The translations under genes and the position numbers were made by a program. Of a stretch of DNA of 33,378 nt, positions 1-7,905 are shown one piece after another. The notes under the pieces were generated by a model. The model made no database searches. It saw only the letters and a list, made by a program, of their open reading frames with translations, and was not told where the DNA came from. Source of the stretch: Candidatus Poseidoniales archaeon (GTDB lineage Archaea; Thermoplasmatota; Poseidoniia; Poseidoniales; Poseidoniaceae); NCBI GenBank assembly GCA_003602605.1, contig QQRW01000044.1:1-33378 (forward strand), given 5' to 3'. The number at the start of each line of letters is the position of its first letter. The stretch's first letter is position 1.

Positions 1-19
1 ATATTTCAAACGCCAAAGA

Positions 20-26
20 GTATAAG
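20..26 (+). promoter_or_regulatory. Possible TATA box of the first gene
   Basis: The AT-rich GTATAAG lies about 60 bp before the ATG at 85. An archaeal start site 25 bp downstream would leave a leader of about 35 nt that carries the ribosome binding site GGAGAT at 71-76. Assigned by pattern only. Confidence 0.35.
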
Positions 27-84
27 ACCTTTCAAGTGAAGCAGGGGGTAAGCCGGAACAAACTGGCGAAGGAGATGGGAAAAA

Positions 85-672
85 ATGCCGAACGACAAAT
101 ATGACATCCAGGAGCTACTCCAAAGAGATGTTTATGTGAACGATAAGAAAGTAGGAAAAATAGTTGGTGAACGTCACCATCCGAACGAAGCACGCGTGCG
201 ATCCATGCGATTGCAGGTCGAATCGGATGTGGCTGATGAATTCATGCGGAAGCCCGCAGAACTCGTACCACTGCCAAAGGAACTGGTACACAGTATTCGT
301 AACGATGGAACTGTTAAACTTTCAAAATCTATGAGAGAACTGCAACGACGATGGAGAAACACCGTCCGAATTGATGAAAAACTATACGCACCAGATGAAA
401 TGCTTGATCGAGCTGTTCTCGACAACCAAGGAGACGAGATTGGCGTTATTACGGACTTATTCAAAGTAAAGCGCACATACCGAGGCGTCATCGTACAAGT
501 ACGAATTGGAATTCAAAAGCAATATGGAGTAGGCCCTCAGCTTCGAATACCGATTAATGCATTTTCGCGAACACGTGAACGCTTGGACGAAGTTGTTCTC
601 TCGCGAACGTTTGACAAAGTGCTTACACTTCCGTCATACATTTCGATTAACGCAATGAGCGAAGAAGAGTGA
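85..672 (+). CDS. PRC-barrel-like protein, 195 aa
   Basis: This is a soluble 195-residue protein with no signal peptide or membrane segment. Residues about 107-140 (LDRAVLDNQGDEIGVITDLF) have the usual look of a PRC-barrel strand pair, in which a conserved Gly follows 'D..G..IG.I.D'. A similar pattern near residues 12-30 (RDVYVNDKKVGKIVGE) may be a first, divergent barrel half. PRC-barrel proteins in archaea are linked to RNA processing, ribosome maturation or cell division, so the exact role here is open. The ATG at 85 is supported by a purine-rich ribosome binding site, GGAGAT at 71-76. The gene is followed by tRNA-Ile on the same strand. The family call is from motif appearance only. Confidence 0.5.
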   Translation: MPNDKYDIQELLQRDVYVNDKKVGKIVGERHHPNEARVRSMRLQVESDVADEFMRKPAELVPLPKELVHSIRNDGTVKLSKSMRELQRRWRNTVRIDEKLYAPDEMLDRAVLDNQGDEIGVITDLFKVKRTYRGVIVQVRIGIQKQYGVGPQLRIPINAFSRTRERLDEVVLSRTFDKVLTLPSYISINAMSEEE

Positions 673-705
673 ACAACCAACGGTGCTTACGACACCCTTG
701 GCCCT

Positions 706-723
706 CCGTCACTCTTATGACGG
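706..723 (+). terminator. Hairpin between the PRC-barrel gene and tRNA-Ile
   Basis: CCGTCA and TGACGG form a perfect 6-bp stem with the loop CTCTTA. Flanking CCT/AGG can extend it past a bulge. It could end the upstream transcript. The AT-rich loop also sits about 30 bp before the tRNA, where a TATA box would be expected, so its role is ambiguous. Confidence 0.3.
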
Positions 724-749
724 GGAGGTGAGTCGGCCGAACTACAGTT

Positions 750-823
750 GCGCGGGTAGCTTAGTCGGTTGGAGCACCCGGCTGATAACCGGGAGGTCGC
801 AGGTTCAAGTCCTGCCTCGCGCA
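750..823 (+). tRNA. tRNA-Ile (anticodon GAU)
   Basis: The 74-nt sequence folds as a full cloverleaf. The acceptor stem GCGCGGG pairs with CTCGCGC with one G-U pair. The anticodon stem is CCCGG/CCGGG around the loop CTGATAA, giving anticodon GAT. The T arm is GCAGG-TTCAAGT-CCTGC, followed by discriminator A. No intron is present and the 3' CCA is not encoded, as is common in archaea. It lies alone between a PRC-barrel-like gene and the PRPP synthetase gene. Confidence 0.95.
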
Positions 824-913
824 CTCTTACAGCATCTACAGGGGTTGTTTCGAGACATTTGCACTCGCAAAGAACATGAAGGGGCAGTGTTTCGCTCACA
901 TCAAGGGAATCGT

Positions 914-1861
914 ATGGTCGTCTTATCCGGAAGCAATTCTCGCTTGTTGGCTGAACAACTCGCAGCCTCGCTCAAGTGGGAACACCACCAACTGGAAACT
1001 CGACGTTTTCCAGACTCGGAGGGTTACATTCGAATTCCAAGCGAAACCATCCAAGCCGTTCGAAAAGAACCGGTTGTGTTGGTATCCAATACTTTCCCCG
1101 ATTCAGGAATCGTAGAAACACTCCTCATGCTTGAGGCAATCAACGATGTTCGGAAAGGGAAAATGGAAAACCTACGCGAGATTGGTCCTCAAAAAATGGA
1201 TGATGTTGGCTCGGGCATTCTTCTTGCGATACCCTACTTTGGCTATTCACGACAAGACAAGCGCTTCAAACCTGGCGAAGCAATCTCAGCCCGTGCAATA
1301 GGGCATCTTCTCGCATCTCGTTGCGATGGAATCATTGTCTTCGATTTGCACGCCCCTTCTGTTCTCGAAGATCTACCTGTTCCGGTGGCGTTCACTTCTG
1401 CGATGCCAGAACTTGCCCTCCACCTACAAGAAACAGTTCAACCAGACTTTATCCTCTCGCCTGACAAAGGGGCAATTCAGCGAGCATCAACCGTCGCCAA
1501 GGAAATTAATTGTGAGTTTTCATACCTTGAAAAGACAAGAATCGACGCACACACCATCGTTCACAAGGCGAAGGACCTCGATGTGGATGGAAAAACCGTC
1601 GCAATTGTTGACGATATGATCGCAACGGGTGGGACCATTTGTAGGGCTGCTGAAGCATTAAGAAACCAAGGAGCGATTGCTGTACACGCAGCTTGTTCAC
1701 ACGGACTGTTCACTGGAGGAGCGATTGCTCGCCTGATTCGTTACGTCGATGGTGTGCATGCCACGGGCTCGTTGTCAAATCCACGCGATGTGATATCCGG
1801 CGGCCCGGCGCTGGCTCGAGGCGTAAATGAATTGTTTGAGCGTTTGAATTGGCAGAAATAA
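914..1861 (+). CDS. prs: Ribose-phosphate pyrophosphokinase (PRPP synthetase)
   Basis: This enzyme makes 5-phosphoribosyl-1-pyrophosphate from ribose 5-phosphate and ATP for nucleotide, His and Trp synthesis. The 315-residue protein opens with the family's GSNSRLLAEQLA segment. It has RRFPDSEGYIRI near residue 30, PYFGYSRQDKRF in the ATP/catalytic region, DLHAP and the PRPP-binding loop VDDMIATGGT near residue 236. The length is slightly above the archaeal norm because of an extra segment of about 12-20 residues (RKGKMENLREIGPQKMDDVG) just before PYFGYSRQD. The ATG at 914 is chosen because the conserved N terminus begins there. The frame is open back to 683, but that would run through the tRNA-Ile gene. 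A weak AAGGGA lies just upstream, at 903-908. Confidence 0.92.
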   Translation: MVVLSGSNSRLLAEQLAASLKWEHHQLETRRFPDSEGYIRIPSETIQAVRKEPVVLVSNTFPDSGIVETLLMLEAINDVRKGKMENLREIGPQKMDDVGSGILLAIPYFGYSRQDKRFKPGEAISARAIGHLLASRCDGIIVFDLHAPSVLEDLPVPVAFTSAMPELALHLQETVQPDFILSPDKGAIQRASTVAKEINCEFSYLEKTRIDAHTIVHKAKDLDVDGKTVAIVDDMIATGGTICRAAEALRNQGAIAVHAACSHGLFTGGAIARLIRYVDGVHATGSLSNPRDVISGGPALARGVNELFERLNWQK

Positions 1862-1948
1862 CCTCGCAGTGTAACGAAAAAGTTTCTCGCCGTTGTTTGA
1901 ATGACCACAGTTTGTTGTGAAACCACCCAGTTCATTCTTTCCGCTGTG

Positions 1949-1956
1949 TTTATATC
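1949..1956 (+). promoter_or_regulatory. TATA box of the ribosomal protein operon
   Basis: TTTATATC lies 42-49 bp before the GTG at 1998. A start site about 25 bp downstream gives a leader of about 20 nt carrying the GAGGA ribosome binding site at 1989-1993. This would drive L7Ae-S28e-L24e. Confidence 0.5.
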
Positions 1957-1997
1957 CGCGAGGTTGTGCGGAGGAACGCCCTTAACATGAGGACAGA

Positions 1998-2378
1998 GTG
2001 ATTCCAGTGACTGTACACGTGCAATTTGAAACCCCTGAAGAAGTATCGAACCAAATCTATGACATGCTACAAGCCAATTCCAACGGCCGTATCAAGAAAG
2101 GTAGCAATGAAGTGACCAAGACCGCAGAACGCGGCACTGCTCAATTCATTATCCTCGCAGAAGACGTCAATCCACCTGAACTCCTTGCTCACGTTCCTTT
2201 GATTTGCGCAGAAAAGGGTATCCCATTCGGATACGTGCCTTCTCAAGAACACCTCGCACAAGCTGCTGGACTCCCAGCAGGTGTCAAGGCAGCCTCGATT
2301 GCTGTGATGGAAATCACCAAAGGCGCCCAAGAAGATTTTAGCAAAGTTGTTGAAGCCATTAACGGCCTCAAGGCTTGA
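1998..2378 (+). CDS. rpl7ae: Large ribosomal subunit protein L7Ae (eL8)
   Basis: L7Ae binds kink-turn RNA in 23S rRNA, in box C/D and H/ACA guide RNPs and in RNase P. The 126-residue protein matches the family throughout: [12 protein letters not shown] (RNA-binding helix), [36 protein letters not shown] and the C-terminal [13 protein letters not shown] core. The start is a GTG at 1998, four bases after GAGGA. A second GTG at 2007 is possible but has worse spacing. The gene leads a tight operon with S28e and L24e, the usual archaeal order, and its stop lies 23 bases before the next start. Confidence 0.95.
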   Translation: MIPVTVHVQFETPEEVSNQIYDMLQANSNGRIKKGSNEVTKTAERGTAQFIILAEDVNPPELLAHVPLICAEKGIPFGYVPSQEHLAQAAGLPAGVKAASIAVMEITKGAQEDFSKVVEAINGLKA

Positions 2379-2401
2379 AACCAATACTGGAGATGACAAA
2401 T

Positions 2402-2626
2402 ATGAGCGAAGAACTCGGTGGATGGCCTGCTGAAGTCGTCGAAATTGTCGGTCGAACCGGTATGACAGGCGAAGCAACTCAAGTGAAAGTTCGTGTCAAC
2501 GACGCACCAAACCCTCGTGACGTTGGACGAATCATTTCTCGAAACGTCTTGGGACCAATTCGTGTTGGCGATATTTTGATGCTCAAGGATACCGGCCGAG
2601 AAGCCCGTAAATTGAACGCACGGTGA
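2402..2626 (+). CDS. rps28e: Small ribosomal subunit protein S28e (eS28)
   Basis: S28e is a small OB-fold protein of the 30S platform near the mRNA exit. The 74 residues include the typical [20 protein letters not shown], the [13 protein letters not shown] segment and the strongly conserved end [16 protein letters not shown]. The frame stays open back to a TTG at 2375, but the ATG at 2402 gives the standard length and sits about 9 bases after GGAG at 2389. It is the second gene of the L7Ae-S28e-L24e operon and is followed by only six bases before L24e. Confidence 0.95.
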   Translation: MSEELGGWPAEVVEIVGRTGMTGEATQVKVRVNDAPNPRDVGRIISRNVLGPIRVGDILMLKDTGREARKLNAR

Positions 2627-2632
2627 TGAACA

Positions 2633-2821
2633 ATGCCTGAACGACGTATTTGCAATTTTTCTGGAGAAGAGATCGAACCTGGTACGGGCATGATGTTCGT
2701 CCGACGAGACGGAAGCGTCTTGTGGTTCAAGAACTCAAAAGCACGCAAGAACATGGTGAAACTCAAGCGTAACTCTCGTCGAGTTAAGTGGACTCGTCAC
2801 TATGTCAAAGGCGGCTTCTGA
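2633..2821 (+). CDS. rpl24e: Large ribosomal subunit protein L24e (eL24), zinc-site-deficient form
   Basis: This 62-residue protein keeps the L24e core: EIEPGTGMMFVRRDGSV, the SKARKNM helix and the RVKWTRHY end. The family normally carries a CxxC...CxxxC zinc ribbon. Here only C7 is left. The second position is S10, and the third and fourth are K33 and A37 (F-K-N-S-K-A in place of F-C-S-S-K-C). The protein therefore almost certainly does not bind zinc. As I recall, the eukaryotic cytosolic homologue has a similarly degenerate CSFSG site. The gene closes the ribosomal operon. A hairpin follows 13 bases after the stop. Confidence 0.93.
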   Translation: MPERRICNFSGEEIEPGTGMMFVRRDGSVLWFKNSKARKNMVKLKRNSRRVKWTRHYVKGGF

Positions 2822-2834
2822 GGCTCCTCCCTTC

Positions 2835-2860
2835 GAAATGACCTCATTTCTACCTCTTTT
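2835..2860 (+). terminator. Hairpin plus T-rich tract after L24e
   Basis: GAAATGA-CC-TCATTTC is a perfect 7-bp inverted repeat, followed by TACCTCTTTT. It lies directly behind the ribosomal operon and ahead of ndk, fitting a transcript end or processing site. Confidence 0.45.
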
Positions 2861-2934
2861 AGAGTGCAACCGCTGTGCCTTTTAGGCCGTATGGCTCATA
2901 AAGGGGTGTCAAGTCGGCTGAATTGGTGAACAAC

Positions 2935-3381
2935 ATGGAAACTACCTACGTAATGGTCAAGCCTGACGGTGTACAACGCGGATTAATCGGAGAAATTATT
3001 GGACGGTTTGAGCAGAAAGGCCTCAAACTTGTTGGATTAAAGTCGGTCGTTCCAAGCAGAGAAACTGCTGAAACCCACTACGCTGTTCACTCCGAACGTC
3101 CATTCTACCCTGGATTAATTAATTTCGTAACCTCTGGCCCTGTTGTCTGTATGGCATGGTCTGGAAAAGATTCCATTGCTGTTGCTCGAACCCTCATTGG
3201 CGCAACCAACGGCCGTGAAGCTGCACCAGGCACCATCCGTGGCGACTTTGGCATGGACATGGGCTACAACATGATTCACGGTTCAGATGCTGCTGATACG
3301 GCTGCGTTCGAACTTGGACTTTGGTTCCCTGAGGGGCTCATGGATTGGGAACAAACCATTACCTCTTGGGTTTATGAATAG
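2935..3381 (+). CDS. ndk: Nucleoside diphosphate kinase
   Basis: NDK moves the gamma phosphate of ATP onto other nucleoside diphosphates through a phospho-histidine. The 148-residue product is full length and highly conserved: [17 protein letters not shown] at the start, [16 protein letters not shown] (Kpn loop region) and the active site NMIHGSDA with the catalytic His at residue 115. TTG and GTG codons lie in frame at 2923 and 2926. The ATG at 2935 gives the family's normal N terminus, and GGTGA lies five bases ahead of it. It sits between the ribosomal operon and the aIF5B gene, a common archaeal neighbourhood. Confidence 0.96.
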   Translation: METTYVMVKPDGVQRGLIGEIIGRFEQKGLKLVGLKSVVPSRETAETHYAVHSERPFYPGLINFVTSGPVVCMAWSGKDSIAVARTLIGATNGREAAPGTIRGDFGMDMGYNMIHGSDAADTAAFELGLWFPEGLMDWEQTITSWVYE

Positions 3382-3406
3382 TCGAATCATACAGTAGTTG
3401 ATTCAC

Positions 3407-5407
3407 ATGTCTGATGACGGTACAGAAGAAATCGGTGAAATTCTTCGCCAACCAATCGTTGCTGTAACCGGCCACGTTGACCACGGTAAAACCAGTCTAC
3501 TGGACCTGCTTCGCTCGATCGGAGATAAGAATCAGACGAACGTTATGAACAGGGAAGCCGGTGGAATCACACAGGAACTTGGTGTCACCAACGTACCTGC
3601 AGAACTACTGAACAATGCAATCCAGACCATGCCGTTCAAAGTAAAGCCGGTATTTGAAAGCCCAGGTATCATTTTCATCGATACGCCCGGGCACGAATCG
3701 TTTGGGTCTATCCGGAAAAGAAGCGGTAGTGTAGCCGACATAGCCGTACTCATCGTTGATTTAGTTGAAGGATTCAAACCACAAACAATTCAGAGCATCA
3801 AGATTCTTGAGAAAAACGATATCCCGTTTGTGGTCGTTGGAAATAAAGTAGACAGAGTCCATCAATGGGAATCGAAACGTGGGCGCTCATCGTGGCAATC
3901 ATGGAAAGAACAGTCGAAGGATGTCCAAAAAACTGCAGATGAATTCTACTACAAACTTCTTGGGCAAGTCGCAACGAATTCTAGGTTTAACCTCACAAAG
4001 TACTGGGAAGGAATCAAAAATTTCGATATTGATAACGATCGATTTTTTGTCCCAATGAGTGCCAAAGAAGGTGAGGGGTTGCAAGATCTTCTTTTTGTCA
4101 TTCTCGCAATGGCTGAAAAATTCGCTCGTAAAGATTTGATTGTTGACCCGACAGAAATGGCGGAAGGATATGTTTTGGAATCTCGAGAAGAGACAGGACT
4201 AGGAAAAACCATTGATATCATACTTACAAAAGGTACAATCAGCGTAGGCGATGATGTTGCTTACAATACAAACGAAGGACCTGTCGGAAACATTGGCGGC
4301 GAAGATGCTGTGCGAATCCGAGCCATACGAGAACCGAGAGATATGGCTGAGATGCGTGACGCAGGGAAAAGATGGAATGATGTCAAACAAGCGTCGGCGG
4401 CTGCAGGATTGAAGGTAATTATTCCACATCTCAAGGATATTCATATTGGCAGCAAAATCTACTTTCCGAAACCGGGTGATGATTACCGCTCCGTTTTCAA
4501 CGAGATGAACCGTGAAAATAAGCGGATTCGCAACGATACTCCGATCATGTGCAGTATCTGTAAAGAAGTCGTGTCCCGCAAGATGTTTTCAGACATACAC
4601 TCAAACCCAGACGCAATGGGGAGCGGGTTCTCACCAGGCTGCCAAAACGCGGAAGAACTCCGTGAGGGGGCTGTGGTCAAGGCTCGAACGGTGGGTGGTC
4701 TAGAAGCACTCATTTACGAACTGGCGAAGAGAAAAATACCGATCAGTCGAGCTGAGGTTGGCCCTGTGAATCGACGTGATCTGCGTCAGATCATGGCAAC
4801 AGAAAATGAAGAACATCGTTTCTTGGTGGCTCTTTCGGTCAAAGGAAATGATCAAGTCGAAAAAGAGCTGGCTGAAGTATTGAAAAAGAAAGGGACAGCC
4901 TCTTACAATTTTATTCAAGCCGACATCATTTACCAAGTGATGGAGAAAATCGACGAAATACAGGATGCCATCCGAGAAAAAACGTCGTCCTCCTCTGGCC
5001 CAGTTTTCATGCCGGGTCAAGTTCGCTACCTTACCAAGTACGGGATGATGAGAGATGACCCTGCAATATTTGGAGTCCATGTCCTCAAAGGAAGCATACG
5101 AGTTGGTCAAGAATTACTTCGCAACGATGGAAGTGGCCGGACGCTTGGGAAAGTCCTCTCAATCGGTGAAGAAGGACAAACTGTGGCTCGCGAGGGTGAG
5201 CAAGTTCCGATTAAAATGAACATACGATTTACTCGAAGTAAAATTGTTGACGATGAAGAGTTTTGGTGTGATGTACCGTCTGCAGACGCTAAGATGATGA
5301 GGAATATCTCGATGACTGAATCTGAGAAATCGGCTTTCGATGAAATAAAGAAGATTCACAACATGATTCTCGAAGACCGCCGGTACGGTTTTGGATGGAA
5401 ACTGTAA
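3407..5407 (+). CDS. infB: Translation initiation factor aIF5B (IF2 homologue)
   Basis: aIF5B is the GTPase that promotes subunit joining with initiator tRNA. The G domain has G1 GHVDHGKT near residue 24, the switch region REAGGITQELGVT, G3 DTPGHESF and G4 NKVD, followed by EF-Tu-like domain 2, domain 3 (VKARTVGGLEAL) and a C-terminal tRNA-binding barrel (VRYLTKYGMMRDDPAIFGV). At 666 residues it is longer than the roughly 600 usual in archaea. Part of the excess is a segment with CSIC (residues 382-385) and a further Cys at 412 between domains 2 and 3. The ATG at 3407 is preferred over an in-frame TTG at 3398. No intein is present. It starts 25 bases after ndk and is probably cotranscribed with it. 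Confidence 0.95.
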   Translation: MSDDGTEEIGEILRQPIVAVTGHVDHGKTSLLDLLRSIGDKNQTNVMNREAGGITQELGVTNVPAELLNNAIQTMPFKVKPVFESPGIIFIDTPGHESFGSIRKRSGSVADIAVLIVDLVEGFKPQTIQSIKILEKNDIPFVVVGNKVDRVHQWESKRGRSSWQSWKEQSKDVQKTADEFYYKLLGQVATNSRFNLTKYWEGIKNFDIDNDRFFVPMSAKEGEGLQDLLFVILAMAEKFARKDLIVDPTEMAEGYVLESREETGLGKTIDIILTKGTISVGDDVAYNTNEGPVGNIGGEDAVRIRAIREPRDMAEMRDAGKRWNDVKQASAAAGLKVIIPHLKDIHIGSKIYFPKPGDDYRSVFNEMNRENKRIRNDTPIMCSICKEVVSRKMFSDIHSNPDAMGSGFSPGCQNAEELREGAVVKARTVGGLEALIYELAKRKIPISRAEVGPVNRRDLRQIMATENEEHRFLVALSVKGNDQVEKELAEVLKKKGTASYNFIQADIIYQVMEKIDEIQDAIREKTSSSSGPVFMPGQVRYLTKYGMMRDDPAIFGVHVLKGSIRVGQELLRNDGSGRTLGKVLSIGEEGQTVAREGEQVPIKMNIRFTRSKIVDDEEFWCDVPSADAKMMRNISMTESEKSAFDEIKKIHNMILEDRRYGFGWKL

Positions 5408-5461
5408 ACCGTATCATTCGCTTCATACAATGAAAACTGTATGACATAACCACACCTCACA

Positions 5462-5470
5462 TTCATATAT
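5462..5470 (+). promoter_or_regulatory. TATA box of the MoxR gene
   Basis: TTCATATAT lies 40-48 bp before the ATG at 5510. A start about 25 bp downstream would leave a short leader that still carries the strong GGAGG at 5498-5502. Confidence 0.5.
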
Positions 5471-5509
5471 GGATAGTTGTGGTTGACAAATATCCTCGGA
5501 GGCATTTAC

Positions 5510-6520
5510 ATGGAATCTGGTATGACTGGAGCACCCGCAATGGGTCAAAACCCCGCCGCACAAGACTTAATCGGAACAGTGTCGGCAATCTCAAACAGCC
5601 TCATGAATGAAGTTGGAAAGGTAATCATCGGCAAACCACAGAACCTTCGCAGAGTCACCGTTGGGATTCTATCAAACGGAAACATGCTTCTGGAAGATTT
5701 CCCTGGACTTGCAAAGACGTTGCTTGCAAACACGTTTGCTCGAGCATTGGGATGTAAATTCAAGCGTGTACAATTCACACCAGATTTGCTACCTTCTGAT
5801 ATCATGGGGACCTACATGTACGACCAAAAATCAGGTGAATTCAAACTTCGTGCTGGGCCTCTGTTCTCAAACATCCTCTTGGCTGACGAAATTAACCGTG
5901 CGCCACCTAAGACTCAGGCAGCATTGCTTGAAGCAATGGAAGAAAAACAAGTCACGATCGAAGGTATCACACACAAATTACCCGCACCTTTCGTCGTTCT
6001 TGCCACACAGAATCCAATCGAACAAGAAGGAACATACCCGCTTCCAGAAGCACAAATGGACCGGTTTTTGATGAAACTGAGCATGGGCTATCCAGACCGG
6101 CCTCAGGAAAAGGCAATCCTTGCTCGCCGAAAACTGCGTGGAAAAGACGCTCACGATGTTGAGCAGATTACAACTCCTAAGAAACTCGTGGCCATGCAAA
6201 AAGCACTGGAGACCGTTCACGTTGACCCAGCGATTCTCTCGTACATCGTCGAAATCGTTCAGCGAACTCGCGAAGACCACCGAGTAACCAACGGTGCATC
6301 TCCTCGTGCTTCGCAATCGTTGTTCAAGACCGGAAGAGCTGCTGCTGCAATCGCTGGTCGAAACTACGTCATTCCCGATGACATCAAGGACATTGCATTA
6401 CAAATCATCTCCCACCGTATCAACATGAAGCCCGAAGCAAAGATTCGTGGTATTACTGGAATGCACATCGTTCGGAAGATTCTCTCCGAAGTCCCTGTTC
6501 CAGTCATTCAACCTGCTTGA
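5510..6520 (+). CDS. MoxR-family AAA+ ATPase
   Basis: MoxR ATPases act as chaperone-like remodelers that help assemble or activate partner proteins, often ones with VWA domains. The 336-residue protein has the Walker A variant EDFPGLAKT (about residues 62-70), the segment FTPDLLPSDIMGT, Walker B LLADEINRAPPKTQAALLEA, sensor 1 LATQNPIEQEGTYPLPEAQ and the arginine-finger region MDRFLMK. All are diagnostic of the family. The start at 5510 follows GGAGG by seven bases and drops an 11-residue extension. The usual DUF58 and VWA-domain partners are not adjacent. Instead the gene is followed, after a hairpin, by a ParA gene. The partner and target are therefore unknown. Confidence 0.93.
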   Translation: MESGMTGAPAMGQNPAAQDLIGTVSAISNSLMNEVGKVIIGKPQNLRRVTVGILSNGNMLLEDFPGLAKTLLANTFARALGCKFKRVQFTPDLLPSDIMGTYMYDQKSGEFKLRAGPLFSNILLADEINRAPPKTQAALLEAMEEKQVTIEGITHKLPAPFVVLATQNPIEQEGTYPLPEAQMDRFLMKLSMGYPDRPQEKAILARRKLRGKDAHDVEQITTPKKLVAMQKALETVHVDPAILSYIVEIVQRTREDHRVTNGASPRASQSLFKTGRAAAAIAGRNYVIPDDIKDIALQIISHRINMKPEAKIRGITGMHIVRKILSEVPVPVIQPA

Positions 6521-6544
6521 TTTTGAAACGCTGGGGCTTGCATT

Positions 6545-6564
6545 GAAAGGGGAAGGCCTCTTTC
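6545..6564 (+). terminator. Hairpin between the MoxR and ParA genes
   Basis: GAAAGGGG-AAGG-CCTCTTTC forms an 8-bp stem (one G-U) with a 4-nt loop. It starts 25 bases after the MoxR stop and ends before the ParA ribosome binding site at 6577-6583. It could end or attenuate the MoxR transcript. Confidence 0.4.
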
Positions 6565-6591
6565 ATCAAATTGTCCGAGGAGGTAGCTGTG

Positions 6592-7551
6592 ATGAATCCG
6601 TACAAGATGGTCGTTGCCGTAGCCAATCAAAAGGGCGGCTGTGCGAAAACAACCACCGCTGTGAACTTGGCAGCCGCACTCGCAAAGGGTTCACCGCGCC
6701 AAGGCCTTCCAAAAGCGAAGGTCCTACTCATCGACCTTGACCCACAAGGAAACTGTGCGACATCCTTCGGAGTTGAAAAGAAAAAAATCAAAAAAACTGC
6801 TTACGACCTTCTCACCAACGACTCAGGTGAAGACCTTCCCCTAATGGAGGAATATCTGATTGGTCCGGATGAACTTACTCAATCCATGCGTGACGCCTGG
6901 AGTTTGAGAAACAACAACAAAAAACCGCCTGAAAACCTATCTGTCGGTCACCTTTGGCTTCTTCCCAGCGATATCCACTTGTCCGGTGCTGAGATTGAAC
7001 TGAGCCACAAAATCGGCAGGGAAACTCGCCTACGAGAAGCCCTGCTCCCAATAATCGATCAGTTCGATTACATTATTATCGACACCCCACCATCACTCGG
7101 CCTGTTGTCAATCAACGCTATGTGCGCTGCAAACTGGGTCATGGTTCCAGTCCAAGCGGAATACTATGCGCTCGAAGGATTCAGCATGCTCATGAATTCC
7201 ATTAAGATGATTCAACGCCGTATTAATCGGAATCTGAAGATTTTCGGTATTGCCATGACGATGGTCGATGCCCGTTCGAAACTCAGCCGCCACGTTTGCG
7301 ATGAAGTGAACCGTAAGATGCCGAACAAGTTGTTCAAAACAACCATTCGCAGATTGGTGAAAGTAGCTGAAGCGCCTTGGAGTGGCGCACCTACTGTTTT
7401 GCTCAACAAGCCCACGAACTCCGGTGCTGGAGCGGGTTCACTCGAATACTGGACGCTTTCCAAAGAATTCCACCAACGCGTCATCGAAATGCGACGGGAA
7501 TTCGGTGTCAGCGAAAACCCTCGGCTTATGCTTGAACGTAAAAACCGCTGA
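6592..7551 (+). CDS. ParA/SegA-like partition ATPase
   Basis: This is a 319-residue ParA-type ATPase of the kind that positions chromosomes, plasmids or large complexes by ATP-dependent binding to DNA. It has the deviant Walker A NQKGGCAKTTT at residues 12-22 with the signature lysine, Walker A' LLIDLDPQGNCATSFG, and Walker B YIIIDTPPSLGLLSINAM followed by VPVQAEYYALEG. These make it a ParA/Soj rather than a MinD protein, and no C-terminal amphipathic MinD helix is visible. The start at 6592 follows GAGGAGG by eight bases. The next gene encodes a small ribbon-helix-helix protein, so the pair resembles the archaeal SegA-SegB arrangement. This pairing is inferred from context. Confidence 0.9.
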   Translation: MNPYKMVVAVANQKGGCAKTTTAVNLAAALAKGSPRQGLPKAKVLLIDLDPQGNCATSFGVEKKKIKKTAYDLLTNDSGEDLPLMEEYLIGPDELTQSMRDAWSLRNNNKKPPENLSVGHLWLLPSDIHLSGAEIELSHKIGRETRLREALLPIIDQFDYIIIDTPPSLGLLSINAMCAANWVMVPVQAEYYALEGFSMLMNSIKMIQRRINRNLKIFGIAMTMVDARSKLSRHVCDEVNRKMPNKLFKTTIRRLVKVAEAPWSGAPTVLLNKPTNSGAGAGSLEYWTLSKEFHQRVIEMRREFGVSENPRLMLERKNR

Positions 7552-7657
7552 GATTGCCTAGTGACAATCGATGTCGCCTCGTGAAATCGCCGTTTCAATG
7601 ACCAATCCTTTCGCGCAGGTTAAGTATGCTATAGAACAGAGGAGGTTCGGGATAGCC

Positions 7658-7900
7658 ATGACAGGTGAAGGGATGACCTCGGTCAGTGTGAGTTACGAAG
7701 TACGACGACAACTCAACACAATGCGAACGATGAGTGGGCATAAAAGCGTGAACGAACTACTCACTGACTTGGTCCGAGCTCATAAGATGAAGACCATGAA
7801 CGGTGAAATCGAGACATTGCGTGAGCGTATGAAGGCAATCGCAGATGTCGAAGTCGAACACCTGGTTGACCGACTTAATCTCTCACCATTCAAGGTTTGA
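7658..7900 (+). CDS. Ribbon-helix-helix protein, possible SegB/ParB-like partner
   Basis: The 80-residue protein begins with a short strand (TSVSVSYEV, residues 7-15), followed by two helices (RRQLNTMRTM and SVNELLTDLVRAHK). This is the order of a ribbon-helix-helix DNA-binding fold. The remaining 35 residues are charged and probably helical (NGEIETLRERMKAIADVEVE), suited to dimerisation. The frame is open back to 7571, but the fold and a GAGGAGG at 7639-7645 favour the ATG at 7658. A second ATG at 7673 remains possible. Its place right after a ParA gene suggests a centromere-binding partner, although antitoxins such as VapB share this fold and no toxin-like domain was recognised in the next gene. 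Confidence 0.65.
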   Translation: MTGEGMTSVSVSYEVRRQLNTMRTMSGHKSVNELLTDLVRAHKMKTMNGEIETLRERMKAIADVEVEHLVDRLNLSPFKV

Positions 7901-7905
7901 TTCAC

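Noticed and set aside
683-913. N-terminal extension of the PRPP synthetase reading frame
   Set aside because: The extension runs through the complete tRNA-Ile gene and has no family similarity. The conserved N terminus begins at 914.
7571-7657. Longer start for the ribbon-helix-helix protein
   Set aside because: The extra 29 residues do not fit the fold, and GAGGAGG lies inside them ahead of the ATG at 7658.
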